Positions 41,378 through 50,542 of a stretch of DNA of 64,000 nucleotides are shown in pieces (position 1 is the stretch's first letter; each line of letters opens with the position of its first letter). The position numbers were made by a program, and so were the translations under genes. This DNA comes from Marinobacter salinus. Its GTDB lineage: Bacteria > Pseudomonadota > Gammaproteobacteria > Pseudomonadales > Oleiphilaceae. The notes under the pieces were generated by a model. That model was given only the letters and a program-made list of their open reading frames with translations. It made no database searches and was not told where the DNA came from. The stretch is from the NCBI RefSeq assembly GCF_001854125.1, contig NZ_CP017715.1, forward strand, positions 2,852,001 to 2,916,000, written 5' to 3'.

Positions 41378-42286
41378 ATGGACCGAATTGATGCCATGCG
41401 GGCCTTTGTCACGGTAGTGAATGAGGGCACCTTCACACGCGCCGCTGACCGGCTGGAAATGTCGCCGCAGCTGGTCAGCAAATACGTGTCACAGCTTGAG
41501 CAACACCTCGGCGTGCGCCTGCTTAACCGAACCACCCGCAAGATCCACCTGACCGAAGCAGGAACCCACTACCACCAGCGCGCCCAGCAGGTACTCAACG
41601 ACATCGACGACATGGAAAACCAGCTCGGCGACCTGCAGACACAGGCGCGTGGCCTGCTTCGAATCAGTGCCCCGGTTTCCTTTGCCATCCGTCACATGGC
41701 CCCTTTACTGAGTGAATTTCAGAACGCCCATCCCGCCGTAGGCATTGATCTGCAACTGAACGATCGCAAGGTCGAGATCGTCGAGGAAGGCTTCGATATC
41801 GCGTTGCGGATCGGCCACCTGAAAAGCTCGTCACTGATCGCCAAACGGATCGCCCCCGTCCGCCTGGTGATGTGCGCCTCGCCCGATTACCTGGAACGCC
41901 ACGGCACACCAGAGCGGCTGGAAGACCTCCAGACTCATCGCTACCTGCGTTACAGCTATATGAACCAGGAAGCCAGCGAACCGGTGCACCGGTGGCTGCA
42001 GAGTGCTGCCCGGAACCGCGGAAGCGACATGGTCAGCAATAACGGCGATGTGCTGGTAGAAGCGGCCATCGCCGGAGCCGGGATTGCCCTGCAACCCACC
42101 TTCATTACCGGCTCGGCGATCAGGGAAGGCAAACTGCGGATTATCCTGCCCGAGTGCGAACCGGAACCGATGGCGCTCTACGCGGTGTATGCGCATCGGC
42201 AACTGCTTGCGAGTAAAGTGCGCAGCTTCCTGAATTTCATTGAAGGCTATTTTGGCGAGCCTCCGTACTGGGATCACTTTGAGTAA
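41378..42286 (+). CDS. LysR-family transcriptional regulator (YhaJ-like)
   Basis: 302 residues: N-terminal winged helix-turn-helix (MDRIDAMRAFVTVVNEGTFT, then AADRLEMSPQLVSKYVSQLE) and an effector domain (GLLRISAPVSFAIRHMAPLL, IALRIGHLKSSSLIAKRIAP, GAGIALQPTFITG). It is divergent from doxX-yqjG. E. coli has the LysR gene yhaJ close to yqjFG, and YhaJ responds to quinone-like breakdown products of nitroaromatics. By analogy this one may induce the adjacent hydroquinone reductase in response to quinones (inference). Confidence 0.88.
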   Translation: MDRIDAMRAFVTVVNEGTFTRAADRLEMSPQLVSKYVSQLEQHLGVRLLNRTTRKIHLTEAGTHYHQRAQQVLNDIDDMENQLGDLQTQARGLLRISAPVSFAIRHMAPLLSEFQNAHPAVGIDLQLNDRKVEIVEEGFDIALRIGHLKSSSLIAKRIAPVRLVMCASPDYLERHGTPERLEDLQTHRYLRYSYMNQEASEPVHRWLQSAARNRGSDMVSNNGDVLVEAAIAGAGIALQPTFITGSAIREGKLRIILPECEPEPMALYAVYAHRQLLASKVRSFLNFIEGYFGEPPYWDHFE

Positions 42287-42426
42287 TGGGCTCACTCAAC
42301 TCTATACCTCTCTATTTCGGTTGCACCACCGATTAGAGTTTTCCGCCGGCCGGTACAGGCTTTGCTATAGTCTGATAACCTGTATCGGGACTCGAACGAA
42401 AACAAAAAAACATTGAGGATCAAAAC

Positions 42427-43434
42427 ATGGCTGCTTTAAAAACCAAACTGATTGCTTCCGCAGTTCTCGCCGGCTTTATGTCAACGGGGGTGCAAGCGGC
42501 AACCGAGTGGAATGTTTCCCTCTGGGGCAAGCGCAGGGCCTTTACCGAAAACGTCGAAAAGCTCGCCGAGCTGGTCGAATCCAAGACCAATGGGGAGTTC
42601 AAGCTCAACATTTCCTATGGCGGTTTGTCGAAATCCCGCGAAAATCTTGATGGCATCTCATTCGGTGCCTTCGAGATGGCGCAGTTCTGCTCCTTCTACC
42701 ATGCGGACAAGAATCCGACGATTACGGTCACGGAGCTGCCATTTTCTCAGGACGTTTCCCTGGCAAGGGTTACCGAGATTTACCAGGAGGTCTTCAAGCA
42801 TCCTCTGGTAGCCAAGGATCTGGCTCGCTGGAATGCGACGCTGCTGATGCCGACCCCCATGCCTCAGTACAATATTGTCAGTAAGGGTGACGCCATCTCA
42901 TCTCTGGAAGATTTCGACGGCCTTCGGGTCCGGGGCCCAGGTGGCATCATGGGTGTGCTGGGCAAGCTTGGCGCGGTCAAGACCGGCGTCCCCTTTTCAG
43001 AAGTCCGACAGTCCATGGACTCTGGCGTTATTGACGCAGCCTCTTTTGCCCCTCACGCGCACCTTGCAACCAACACCTACAAAGTCGGCCAGTGGTACAC
43101 CACCAACCTGAACCTGGGCTCGGCAAACTGCCCGGTGGTCGTCAACACTGACGCCCTCGACTCCCTCGAGCCCGCACACCGGGACGCCCTGCTGGGTTCC
43201 GTGGATGAGGCTCTCGATTTCTACGTTGAGAACTACGAACAGAAAACGACGGCCAGGTACGAAGCCGCCGTTCAGGAAGAAGGGCTGACGAAGATAACAT
43301 TTACCCCCGCTCAGACCGCCGAACTGAACAAACTCGCCGAGTCCGTTCGTCAGAGCTGGATTGAGAGCCACGCAGACGAGTTCGACTCACAGTCTCTGTT
43401 CGACTTTACGGCCGCGCAATTCGCCGGACAGTAA
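42427..43434 (+). CDS. dctP: TRAP transporter substrate-binding protein DctP
   Basis: 335-residue periplasmic TRAP binding protein. It has a signal peptide (MAALKTKLIASAVLAGFMST, cleaved near VQA), then a DctP fold with RENLDGISFGAFEMAQFCSF, FDGLRVRGPGGIMGVLGKLG and VRQSMDSGVIDAAS. The Arg of RVRGPG is the usual carboxylate-clamping residue, so a carboxylic acid is the probable ligand, otherwise unknown. GAGGATCAAAAC precedes the ATG. A hairpin separates it from dctQ. Confidence 0.92.
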   Translation: MAALKTKLIASAVLAGFMSTGVQAATEWNVSLWGKRRAFTENVEKLAELVESKTNGEFKLNISYGGLSKSRENLDGISFGAFEMAQFCSFYHADKNPTITVTELPFSQDVSLARVTEIYQEVFKHPLVAKDLARWNATLLMPTPMPQYNIVSKGDAISSLEDFDGLRVRGPGGIMGVLGKLGAVKTGVPFSEVRQSMDSGVIDAASFAPHAHLATNTYKVGQWYTTNLNLGSANCPVVVNTDALDSLEPAHRDALLGSVDEALDFYVENYEQKTTARYEAAVQEEGLTKITFTPAQTAELNKLAESVRQSWIESHADEFDSQSLFDFTAAQFAGQ

Positions 43435-43469
43435 GTTATCCGGAGCCTTTCACAGCAATGTGAACACCC

Positions 43470-43502
43470 AAGGGGCCCCGCCTTTGGCGGTCGCCCCGGC
43501 TT
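43470..43502 (+). other. Hairpin between dctP and dctQ
   Basis: GGGGCCCCGCC-TTT-GGCGG with a second outer pairing to GCCCC makes a strong GC hairpin 36 bases after the dctP stop. There is no U-run. It probably protects the dctP message or reduces permease expression relative to the binding protein. Confidence 0.5.
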
Positions 43503-43537
43503 CTCTCCGCATTTTGTAAACGAGACACAGGATCCCT

Positions 43538-44164
43538 ATGTCTGCTGCAACGGTTTTGGAGGACGACTCCGTATTGAGTCGGGCCGATCGATACTTTTTC
43601 CGACTCGAGTCCGTGCTCAACCTGGCGGGCGGTCTGGCCATATTTCTGCTGGTGTTGATGGCTACCGTCAATATTCTCGGGCGCTGGCTGTTCGCGTCAC
43701 CCATCAGTGGCTATGTCGACTGGGTTGAGCAGGCAATGGCCTTTATCGCGTTTCTGGGTATTGCCTACACCCAACGACTGGGCGGACATATCCGAATGGA
43801 TATCTTTGTCAGCCAATTACACGGGCGCTGGCTGTGGTTCAGCGAGCTACTGACGACCACTCTCATGCTTCTGCTGACCCTCGTTCTCATTTATGGATCG
43901 ACTCTGCATTTCTGGCGCGCCTACTCCATTGGCGATTCATCACTGGATATCAATCTGCCAACCTGGCCTGCCAAACTGGTGGTGCCCGTTGCCCTGACCA
44001 TACTCGCACTGCGACTGATGCTACAGATCTGGGGTTACATGCGAGCGCTCCGCCTAGGTGGCGACCAACCCGTTGCCGTCCCTCTTGTCGAGTCACCCGA
44101 GGAAGTGGCAGCCAGGGAAGCAGAGGCCGTCAGCGGTCACGATGACCCGGGAGCGGCACGATGA
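43538..44164 (+). CDS. dctQ: TRAP transporter small permease DctQ
   Basis: 208 residues with four membrane helices (LAGGLAIFLLVLMATVNILG, AMAFIAFLGIAYTQRLGGHI, LLTTTLMLLLTLVLIYG, LVVPVALTILALRLML) and the DctQ motif GRWLFASPISGYVDWVEQ. Charged tails lie at both ends; the C-terminal one (about 175-208) is Glu-rich and longer than usual. It overlaps dctM by 4 bases. Confidence 0.9.
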   Translation: MSAATVLEDDSVLSRADRYFFRLESVLNLAGGLAIFLLVLMATVNILGRWLFASPISGYVDWVEQAMAFIAFLGIAYTQRLGGHIRMDIFVSQLHGRWLWFSELLTTTLMLLLTLVLIYGSTLHFWRAYSIGDSSLDINLPTWPAKLVVPVALTILALRLMLQIWGYMRALRLGGDQPVAVPLVESPEEVAAREAEAVSGHDDPGAAR

Positions 44165-45570
44165 TGGAATGGCTTCAGTCTCTCGGTACGATGGACCCCA
44201 TTCACATGGGGCTTTGGGTTACCGGCGCAATGCTGGTTTTTGTCGTACTCGGTGTCCGGGTTGCGTTTGCCGCTGCGTTAGCCGGTTTTTTGGGGTTGGT
44301 GTGGATCTTTTCTGCCAAGCTTGGTTTCGAAAAGGGATTTATGGTTGCGGTGAAGATGGCCGGGACCATTCCCCACTCGAAAGTCTCTTCACTGGCATTA
44401 TCGCTCATTCCGACCTTTCTGCTGATCGGATTTCTTGCCTACCACGCTGGCTTGACCCATTACCTGTTCGAGGCTGCGAAGCGTTGGGTTGGCTGGCTGC
44501 CGGGTGGCATGGGGGTTGCGACGGTATTCTCTACTGCCGGCTTCGCAGCGGTTTCCGGCGCCTCGGTGGCCACCTCCGCAGTCTTTGCCCGCATCGCCGT
44601 CCCCGAGATGCTCAAGCTCGGTTATGACAAACGCTTCGCCGCCGGCGTGGTCGCTGCAGGCGGAACCCTGGCTTCCCTGATCCCGCCGTCCGCGATCCTG
44701 GTGATCTACGCCATCATTGTTGAGCAAGATGTGGGTGCTTTGCTGATGGCAGGGTTTCTGCCCGGCGCGGTCTCCGCACTGATCTATGGTGGTTTGGTGA
44801 TTTTTCTGGCGACGACCCGCAAGAATTTTGGCCCTCCGGTGAGAGGATTTACCTGGAAGCAACGATTCGAATCACTCCCCGGTGCTATGCCAATCTTCAT
44901 TGTTATCGCAATTATCATGGTCTGCATTTATGGTGGCGTCGGAACACCCACCGAGGCAGGCGCGCTGGGTGCTTTCGTTATCCTCTGCATGGCTTTGTAC
45001 AATGGCAGCCGCTGGCCAGAGCTGAAGTCCTCGCTAATGGAAACCGCGAAACTGTCCGCCATGATCTTCGCCATCATCTGGGGCGTTCTGCTTTACGTTC
45101 GCTTTCTTGGTTTTGCCGACCTGCCCTCCGCATTTTCTGATTGGATTGTCAGTCTGGACCAGAGCCCGATGCTGACTTTTTTGCTCATCCTTTGCGCTTA
45201 CGCCGTGCTCGGGATGTTCATGGATGCGATCGGTATGCTCTTGCTGACGCTACCCATTGTCTTCCCTGCGGTAATCGCACTGAACGGGGGGGAGGGCGTG
45301 ACGGCAGCCGAGTCAGCATTCGGAGTTTCCGGGGTGGGCTGCGCCATCTGGTTTGGCATTATCGTGGTGAAAATGGCTGAATTGTGCCTGATCACACCAC
45401 CCATCGGCCTGAACTGTTTTGTCGTGGCCGGGGTGCGGCCCGAATGCTCGGTACAGGATGTATTCCGGGGCTGCATTCCATTCTTCGTCGCCGACGTTCT
45501 GACCATTGCCGTGCTCATTTCGTTGCCGGGGATTGTGCTCTGGCTGCCAGGGTTAATGGGGTTTGCCTGA
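44161..45570 (+). CDS. dctM: TRAP transporter large permease DctM
   Basis: 469-residue membrane subunit with about 12 helices. Landmarks: FSTAGFAAVSGASVATSAVFARI, LASLIPPSAILVIYAIIVEQ, GVGTPTEAGALGAFVIL, GMFMDAIGMLLLTLPIVFP and LCLITPPIGLNCFVVAG. It couples solute entry to a sodium gradient. The ATG at 44161 overlaps the dctQ stop as ATGA. Confidence 0.93.
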   Translation: MMEWLQSLGTMDPIHMGLWVTGAMLVFVVLGVRVAFAAALAGFLGLVWIFSAKLGFEKGFMVAVKMAGTIPHSKVSSLALSLIPTFLLIGFLAYHAGLTHYLFEAAKRWVGWLPGGMGVATVFSTAGFAAVSGASVATSAVFARIAVPEMLKLGYDKRFAAGVVAAGGTLASLIPPSAILVIYAIIVEQDVGALLMAGFLPGAVSALIYGGLVIFLATTRKNFGPPVRGFTWKQRFESLPGAMPIFIVIAIIMVCIYGGVGTPTEAGALGAFVILCMALYNGSRWPELKSSLMETAKLSAMIFAIIWGVLLYVRFLGFADLPSAFSDWIVSLDQSPMLTFLLILCAYAVLGMFMDAIGMLLLTLPIVFPAVIALNGGEGVTAAESAFGVSGVGCAIWFGIIVVKMAELCLITPPIGLNCFVVAGVRPECSVQDVFRGCIPFFVADVLTIAVLISLPGIVLWLPGLMGFA

Positions 45571-45633
45571 CACAGGCCCGGGGCACTGCAACGCCAATGT
45601 GCTACTGCAAAATACTCATTAAGGAAAGCAATC

Positions 45634-46380
45634 ATGAGAAAAAACATCCTGATTACCGGAGCAAGCACCGGCCTGGGTGAGGGAATGGCCCGGGCATGGG
45701 CGGCGCAGGGCTGCAACCTGGCGCTATGTGCCCGCAGCTACGACAAGCTCTCAACATTGCAGAGCGAATTACAGGCCAGCTACCCCAATATCCGCGTACT
45801 CGTGCGCCCTCTCGATGTGTGTGATTACGAGCAGGTATTTGAGGTCTTCCAGGCGTTCCGGCAGGAGTTGGGCGGCCTCGACCGAGTAGTTGTCAACGCG
45901 GGTATCGGCAGCTCGTCGGCAATCGGCCGGGGCCAGTTTCCATCCAATCGCAAGACTGTCGAAACCAATTTCGTCGCCGCCATCGCCCAGAGCGAAGCAG
46001 CCATGGAGATTTTCCGGGAACAGAACAACGGCCACCTGGTGCTGATGTCCTCGGTCAGCGGGGTTCGCGGGTTCCGTGGACCATTGAACGTATATGCTGC
46101 GACCAAAGCCGCCGTGGCTTCACTCGCCGAGGGCTCGCAGCTGGACACCCGGGGTACACCAATCCGGGTAAGCAACATAATGCCGGGCTACATTCTCACT
46201 GACATTAACCGGGACACCAAGAACGCGCCTTTCCGGGTGGACCTGGACACAGGTGTGCGGGCTCTGGTTAATGCTATAGACAAGGAAAAGCGCCGGGCTT
46301 ACGTACCCTGGTGGCCATGGACGCCCCTGAGTTATGTGCTGAAGGCCCTGCCCTTCGAACTGTTTGCACGGGTCATGTAG
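45634..46380 (+). CDS. Short-chain dehydrogenase/reductase (SDR)
   Basis: 248-residue classical SDR. NAD(P)-binding GASTGLG near the N-terminus, NAG at VVNAGIG, catalytic Ser in LMSSVSG and YAATK (Tyr/Lys). The C-terminus ends in an amphipathic/hydrophobic stretch (PWWPWTPLSYVLKALPFELF), as in membrane-associated SDRs. It follows the TRAP operon by 63 bases with AAGGAAAG before the ATG, so it could act on the imported solute; the substrate is unknown. Confidence 0.87.
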   Translation: MRKNILITGASTGLGEGMARAWAAQGCNLALCARSYDKLSTLQSELQASYPNIRVLVRPLDVCDYEQVFEVFQAFRQELGGLDRVVVNAGIGSSSAIGRGQFPSNRKTVETNFVAAIAQSEAAMEIFREQNNGHLVLMSSVSGVRGFRGPLNVYAATKAAVASLAEGSQLDTRGTPIRVSNIMPGYILTDINRDTKNAPFRVDLDTGVRALVNAIDKEKRRAYVPWWPWTPLSYVLKALPFELFARVM

Positions 46381-46542
46381 TGCACCGAAGCCGGTGCCTG
46401 CAAGCCCGGCTATAGTGGGTGACTTCCCAGGAGATTAACCACACTCCCGTCCTGAATTTACCCAACCTTTACACCCCATTGACAGTGTTTTTCGTTCCCA
46501 TTTGCAAAGATGGAGCTAACAAAAACAGGGCAGTGAGGTCTT

Positions 46543-47493
46543 ATGAAGATGCGGGCGGGGTTACTAATCGGGTTGTTTTCCGTTCTTTTGGGTGGCTGTA
46601 AGGTCACTGTCTCAGAAAGCTACGACGTTTCGGCAGATCCGCACACGTTCACACCGGGGCTGTACCTTGATGCCCGCGACACCGGCGAATACTTCCCGGC
46701 CTCAAGCTGGAACCTGAGCCAGCATTCGGACGACTGTATTGATGAAACACTGTATTTCGAAACCGACAGTGGCCGGGTGCGGATTTATGGCTCACCGGCC
46801 TTCAGTGATATCGATTTTCGTGCGGCAGCCACGGAACTTGAACACAGCATTGATAGCGTATTGAGTCGTTTCCAGCTGCGCTGGTGGGAGTTTGTTGCCG
46901 ACCGGTCAGCGGCGGCGCCCTATCCCAGGCAGATACTGGGCTGTCTTAGCCCGACGGTGTCACGAACCGAATTTGCCGATGCGTCCATCTCCGCCATCGG
47001 CATCCTTCCCCATTACAGTCAATGGCCCTACGACACCGGCCGGATCATCACCCATCAGCTCACCCATTTCGTTCAGGAAAACCTTAGCCGTTATCACTCC
47101 AGATACAGCCTCCTGCCTTACTGGTTTGCCGAGGGCCAGGCCTCTGTCGTGGCCGGTGAGAATGAGGCATCCGCATATCAGCACTATGATTACGACCCGC
47201 TTGAGGACGCAACCCTGCTCGACGCCGGGCCAGAGGATTACCGCTTCAGTCACTATGCGCTGGCGTACCGTTACCTGGAAGAAGCCAACGGCAAGCTGGC
47301 CATGACCATATTGCTGGACCTGATTCAATTACTGGACTGGGAAGGAGGCTTTGACGGATTCACAGGCACGGGGGAAACCTGGGCCTTTGTCGAAGCGTTC
47401 AATGCCGCAGGGCTGGTGGACCACCTCAATCAACCCCTGACGTGGCAGAGATATAAGGCCGACTACCATTACCTGCTGAGCCACAGTTACTAG
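46543..47493 (+). CDS. Lipoprotein with a degenerate gluzincin-like motif
   Basis: 316 residues. Lipobox LLGGC (Cys20) predicts a lipid-anchored envelope protein. Residues about 168-204 read THQLTHFVQE...LPYWFAEGQASVVAG, which has the layout of gluzincin peptidases (HExxH, then about 20-25 residues later a Glu in W-x-x-EG-A), but the catalytic Glu of HExxH is Gln (codon CAG). Metal ligands His, His and Glu are kept, so it may bind zinc without peptidase activity. No closer family is recognised. It stands alone. Confidence 0.7.
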   Translation: MKMRAGLLIGLFSVLLGGCKVTVSESYDVSADPHTFTPGLYLDARDTGEYFPASSWNLSQHSDDCIDETLYFETDSGRVRIYGSPAFSDIDFRAAATELEHSIDSVLSRFQLRWWEFVADRSAAAPYPRQILGCLSPTVSRTEFADASISAIGILPHYSQWPYDTGRIITHQLTHFVQENLSRYHSRYSLLPYWFAEGQASVVAGENEASAYQHYDYDPLEDATLLDAGPEDYRFSHYALAYRYLEEANGKLAMTILLDLIQLLDWEGGFDGFTGTGETWAFVEAFNAAGLVDHLNQPLTWQRYKADYHYLLSHSY

Positions 47494-47593
47494 ACACAGG
47501 GGCATGGCCCACGGGCATACTGGATTAAAAACGACCAATCAGCGATAATCTCGACCGTTTTTAGTCAGATGTAGATTTCGGTAGCCCTTAATC

Positions 47594-47911
47594 ATGACCT
47601 TTTTATCGTTTCTTCAAGTCGTTATCTTTATCACGCTGCTTTTGAACACAGTGCACCTGATGCCGGCCTTCGGCCGATGCCTGCGAAACGCGGAGACCGT
47701 ATTCCAGTCCGGCTATCTCGGCGCGATGCTGACCATCCGTCTGGCGCGCAATGCCCTCGGGCTGATTCTCGTCACCGCCAGTACCGCACCGGACCCGCAC
47801 ATTCACGCTCTGGTCCCGAAGGGTATTCTGCTGTTTCTGGTACTGGCCGTGGTCAATGTTGTGCTCACCCATTATCGGCAGCGCGACGATATTGAAGGGG
47901 TTCGTTTCTAG
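47594..47911 (+). CDS. Small membrane protein, function unknown
   Basis: 105 residues with two or three hydrophobic helices: FLSFLQVVIFITLLLNTVHLMPAF (start), NALGLILVTAS, and ILLFLVLAVVNVVLTHY. No domain is recognised. The region before the ATG has no strong ribosome-binding site. It converges with the acyl-CoA ligase gene (13 bases between stops) and stands alone. Confidence 0.6.
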   Translation: MTFLSFLQVVIFITLLLNTVHLMPAFGRCLRNAETVFQSGYLGAMLTIRLARNALGLILVTASTAPDPHIHALVPKGILLFLVLAVVNVVLTHYRQRDDIEGVRF

Positions 47912-47924
47912 GCCTCCCGGCGCC

Positions 47925-49736
47925 TCAGGCGTACAAAGACTCAATCACATCCGTGTACTTCTCATAGATGTTGCTGCGGCGCACTTTCATGGTTGCCGTA
48001 ACCTCATCATCGTCATGGTCCAGTTCCTTGGTCAGCAAATGGAAGCGTTTGATCTGGGCTACCTGGGGCAACTTGTCGTTACCCCTGTCCACCTCGCCCT
48101 GAATCAGAGCCCGGACCCGCTCATCTTCGGTAAGGCTCCGGAAGGTGGTGTAGGCTATCCTTTCCTGCTCCGCCCACTTGGCGACGGTTTCGAAATCAAT
48201 CTGGAGCAGCGCCGACACATACTTGCGAGCCTCGCCAATCACGATGCACTCTTTGATGTAGGGGCTCGCTTTGATAGTGTTTTCAATCTCGGTGGGTGAC
48301 AGGTTCTTGCCCCCAGCGGTGATCATGATGTCCTTCAGGCGATCGACGATTCTGAGCTGTCCGTCCTGCCACTCGCCCACATCTCCGGTGTGCAACCACC
48401 CATCTTTCAGGGTCGATACAGTGGCCTCATCATTTTTGTAGTAGCCCTTGAACATACTGCCACCACGCATGATGATTTCGTTGTGCTCGCCCAGCTTCAC
48501 CTCCACGCCGGACACCGCCACCCCAACCGTTCCGAGACGGATATCGTCCACAGGCTGCGCAGTCGCAACACCGGTACTTTCGGTCTGACCATAAACTTCC
48601 ACCAGCGGCACACCGATGGTCCGGAAGAACTGCAGGATACCTGTTGAAATCGGTGCTGCCCCGGTGAGCGCGATGGTACACCGACGCAGGCCGATAAAGT
48701 TTTGCAGGGCCCTGAATACGAGCCAGTAGTACGCCCCATAGGTCAGGCGTTCCATCAGACTCCACTGGCTATCCGGCTTTGTTGCCATGGGCTCACAGGC
48801 TTTCATGGCGCGCCTGAACAACCCCTGCCGGAACCGACCGGTTTCCTGCATCTTGATGTAAATTGCAGAGTGTAGCTTTTCCCAGATTCGCGGCACGCCC
48901 AGGAAAAAGGTCGGAGCAATCTCCCTCAGGTCTTCCTGCACCGTGCGCAGACTCTCCCCGAAACTGACCGTGCTCCCTGCATAGACCGGTGCGATATTGG
49001 TCAGAGCCTGTTCCGCCACATGGCACAGCGGCAGATAGGACAAGCTGGAACTGTTTTCGTCCACGCGCAGCAGCTCAAACAACCCGGGCGCAGCCGCGTG
49101 CAGGTTTCCCCAGCTGATCATGGCGCCCTTCGGGCGACCGGTGGAGCCGGAGGTATAGATCATCAGCGCTGTGTCTTCCATCTGCTGGCTATCCAGCAGC
49201 TCATCAATCAGCCCGGCATGGGTTTTCTCGAATTCCCGGCCTCTGGCCTCAATGTCCTGAAACGATGACGGCGGCGCCGGGTAAGACCTCAGCCCTTTCA
49301 TATCAATGACAATGTTGTGTTTGAGTTGTGGCAGCCGGGGCCAGGCTTCCAGAACTTTATCGGTCTGTTCCTGATCCTCACACACCACCATCTCGGCGTC
49401 ACTGTGCTCAAGTACATAGGCCACTTCATTCCAGGGGCTGGTGGGATATACCCCCACACAGATGCCATTCACCAGCCCTATCCCCATCTGGGCGATCACC
49501 CACTCCACCCGGTTCTCCGAAATGATAGCGACATGCCCACCCTCGGACAGCCCCAGTGCCCGAAGACCCAACCCGAAATGCCGGGCCCGCTCGTAATAAT
49601 CCTGCCAGGAATAGGCCTGCCAGATACCAAAGTCCTTTTGGCGAAGGGCCAGCATCTCCGGACGCTCTCTTGCGTGCGCCCGGAGCATCTGGGTGAGGGT
49701 CAGATCACGAACCTCGGGTGTTATCATGACAGCCAC
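47925..49736 (-). CDS. AMP-dependent long-chain acyl-CoA synthetase
   Basis: 603-residue adenylate-forming ligase that activates a carboxylic acid to its CoA thioester. Motifs: P-loop MIYTSGSTGRPKGAM, VYGQTESTG, GWLHTGDVGEW, IVDRLKDIMITAGGKNLSP and the C-terminal Lys region TATMKVRRSNIYEKY. It resembles FadD15-type ligases. It overlaps livF by 13 bases as the last gene of a Liv-type ABC operon, an arrangement known for uptake and activation of hydrophobic or aromatic acids; the substrate here is not readable. Confidence 0.9.
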   Translation of the reverse strand: MAVMITPEVRDLTLTQMLRAHARERPEMLALRQKDFGIWQAYSWQDYYERARHFGLGLRALGLSEGGHVAIISENRVEWVIAQMGIGLVNGICVGVYPTSPWNEVAYVLEHSDAEMVVCEDQEQTDKVLEAWPRLPQLKHNIVIDMKGLRSYPAPPSSFQDIEARGREFEKTHAGLIDELLDSQQMEDTALMIYTSGSTGRPKGAMISWGNLHAAAPGLFELLRVDENSSSLSYLPLCHVAEQALTNIAPVYAGSTVSFGESLRTVQEDLREIAPTFFLGVPRIWEKLHSAIYIKMQETGRFRQGLFRRAMKACEPMATKPDSQWSLMERLTYGAYYWLVFRALQNFIGLRRCTIALTGAAPISTGILQFFRTIGVPLVEVYGQTESTGVATAQPVDDIRLGTVGVAVSGVEVKLGEHNEIIMRGGSMFKGYYKNDEATVSTLKDGWLHTGDVGEWQDGQLRIVDRLKDIMITAGGKNLSPTEIENTIKASPYIKECIVIGEARKYVSALLQIDFETVAKWAEQERIAYTTFRSLTEDERVRALIQGEVDRGNDKLPQVAQIKRFHLLTKELDHDDDEVTATMKVRRSNIYEKYTDVIESLYA

Positions 49737-50533
49737 CGTTTACGGCGTTTATAGTGCTTTATATCGCGGTAACTGCGGGCCGCTCCCTCCTTGCCGCCAA
49801 CCCCCAGGTAGAACTCCTGCACATCTTCATTGGCCGCAAGTTTCTCTGCCGGCCCGTCAATCACAATTTTTCCGTTTTCCATGATGTAGCCATAAGAAGC
49901 GATCGCCAGCGATACCGCCGCGTTCTGCTCCACCAGCAGGATAGCCGTGCCCTGCTCGCGGTTAATGCGAGAGACGATCGTAAATATTTCTTCCACCAGC
50001 AGTGGCGCCAGTCCCAGGGAAGGTTCATCCAGCATGATCAGATCCGGCTGGGCAATCAGGGCACGACCCAGCGCGAGCATTTGCTGCTCGCCCCCGGACA
50101 GATAGCCCGCCAATTGCTTGCGGCGTTCCTTGAGGCGTGGAAAGTAGTTATAGACCAGGTCGTAGGAGTCACCGAGAGACTGTTTGCGACCACTCAGGGC
50201 ATAAGTGGCCGCAACCAGGTTTTCCTCAACTGTCAGGTCTTCAAACACGCGGCGCCCTTCCATCACATGGAACAGACCGCTACGCACCAGCTTTTCCGGT
50301 GCCATTTCCTTCACATTGGCACCGTTAAACCGGACTTCACCCGCGGTCACTTCACCGTCTTCCAGGCTTAAAAGACCAGACACACTTTTCAGTGTTGTGG
50401 ACTTGCCAGCACCGTTGGATCCCAGCAGCGCCACGATGGCGCCACGGGGTACCCGCAGTGACAAGCCCCGAAGGACCTGCACCGCCTTGTTGTAAACCAC
50501 TTCGATATTATCGATTTCCAGCAAGGCTTCCAT
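49724..50533 (-). CDS. livF: Branched-chain-amino-acid-type ABC transporter ATP-binding protein LivF
   Basis: 269-residue ATPase. Walker A GSNGAGKS, signature YLSGGEQQML, Walker B LIMLDEPSLGLAP and switch VEQNAAVSLAIA are all typical of LivF. The C-terminal tail after EFYLGVG (about 30 residues, basic, ARSYRDIKHYKRRKRWLS) is longer than in LivF of amino-acid systems and matches versions linked to acyl-CoA ligases. It starts 9 bases after the binding-protein stop. Confidence 0.9.
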   Translation of the reverse strand: MEALLEIDNIEVVYNKAVQVLRGLSLRVPRGAIVALLGSNGAGKSTTLKSVSGLLSLEDGEVTAGEVRFNGANVKEMAPEKLVRSGLFHVMEGRRVFEDLTVEENLVAATYALSGRKQSLGDSYDLVYNYFPRLKERRKQLAGYLSGGEQQMLALGRALIAQPDLIMLDEPSLGLAPLLVEEIFTIVSRINREQGTAILLVEQNAAVSLAIASYGYIMENGKIVIDGPAEKLAANEDVQEFYLGVGGKEGAARSYRDIKHYKRRKRWLS

Positions 50534-50542
50534 ACAACAGCC

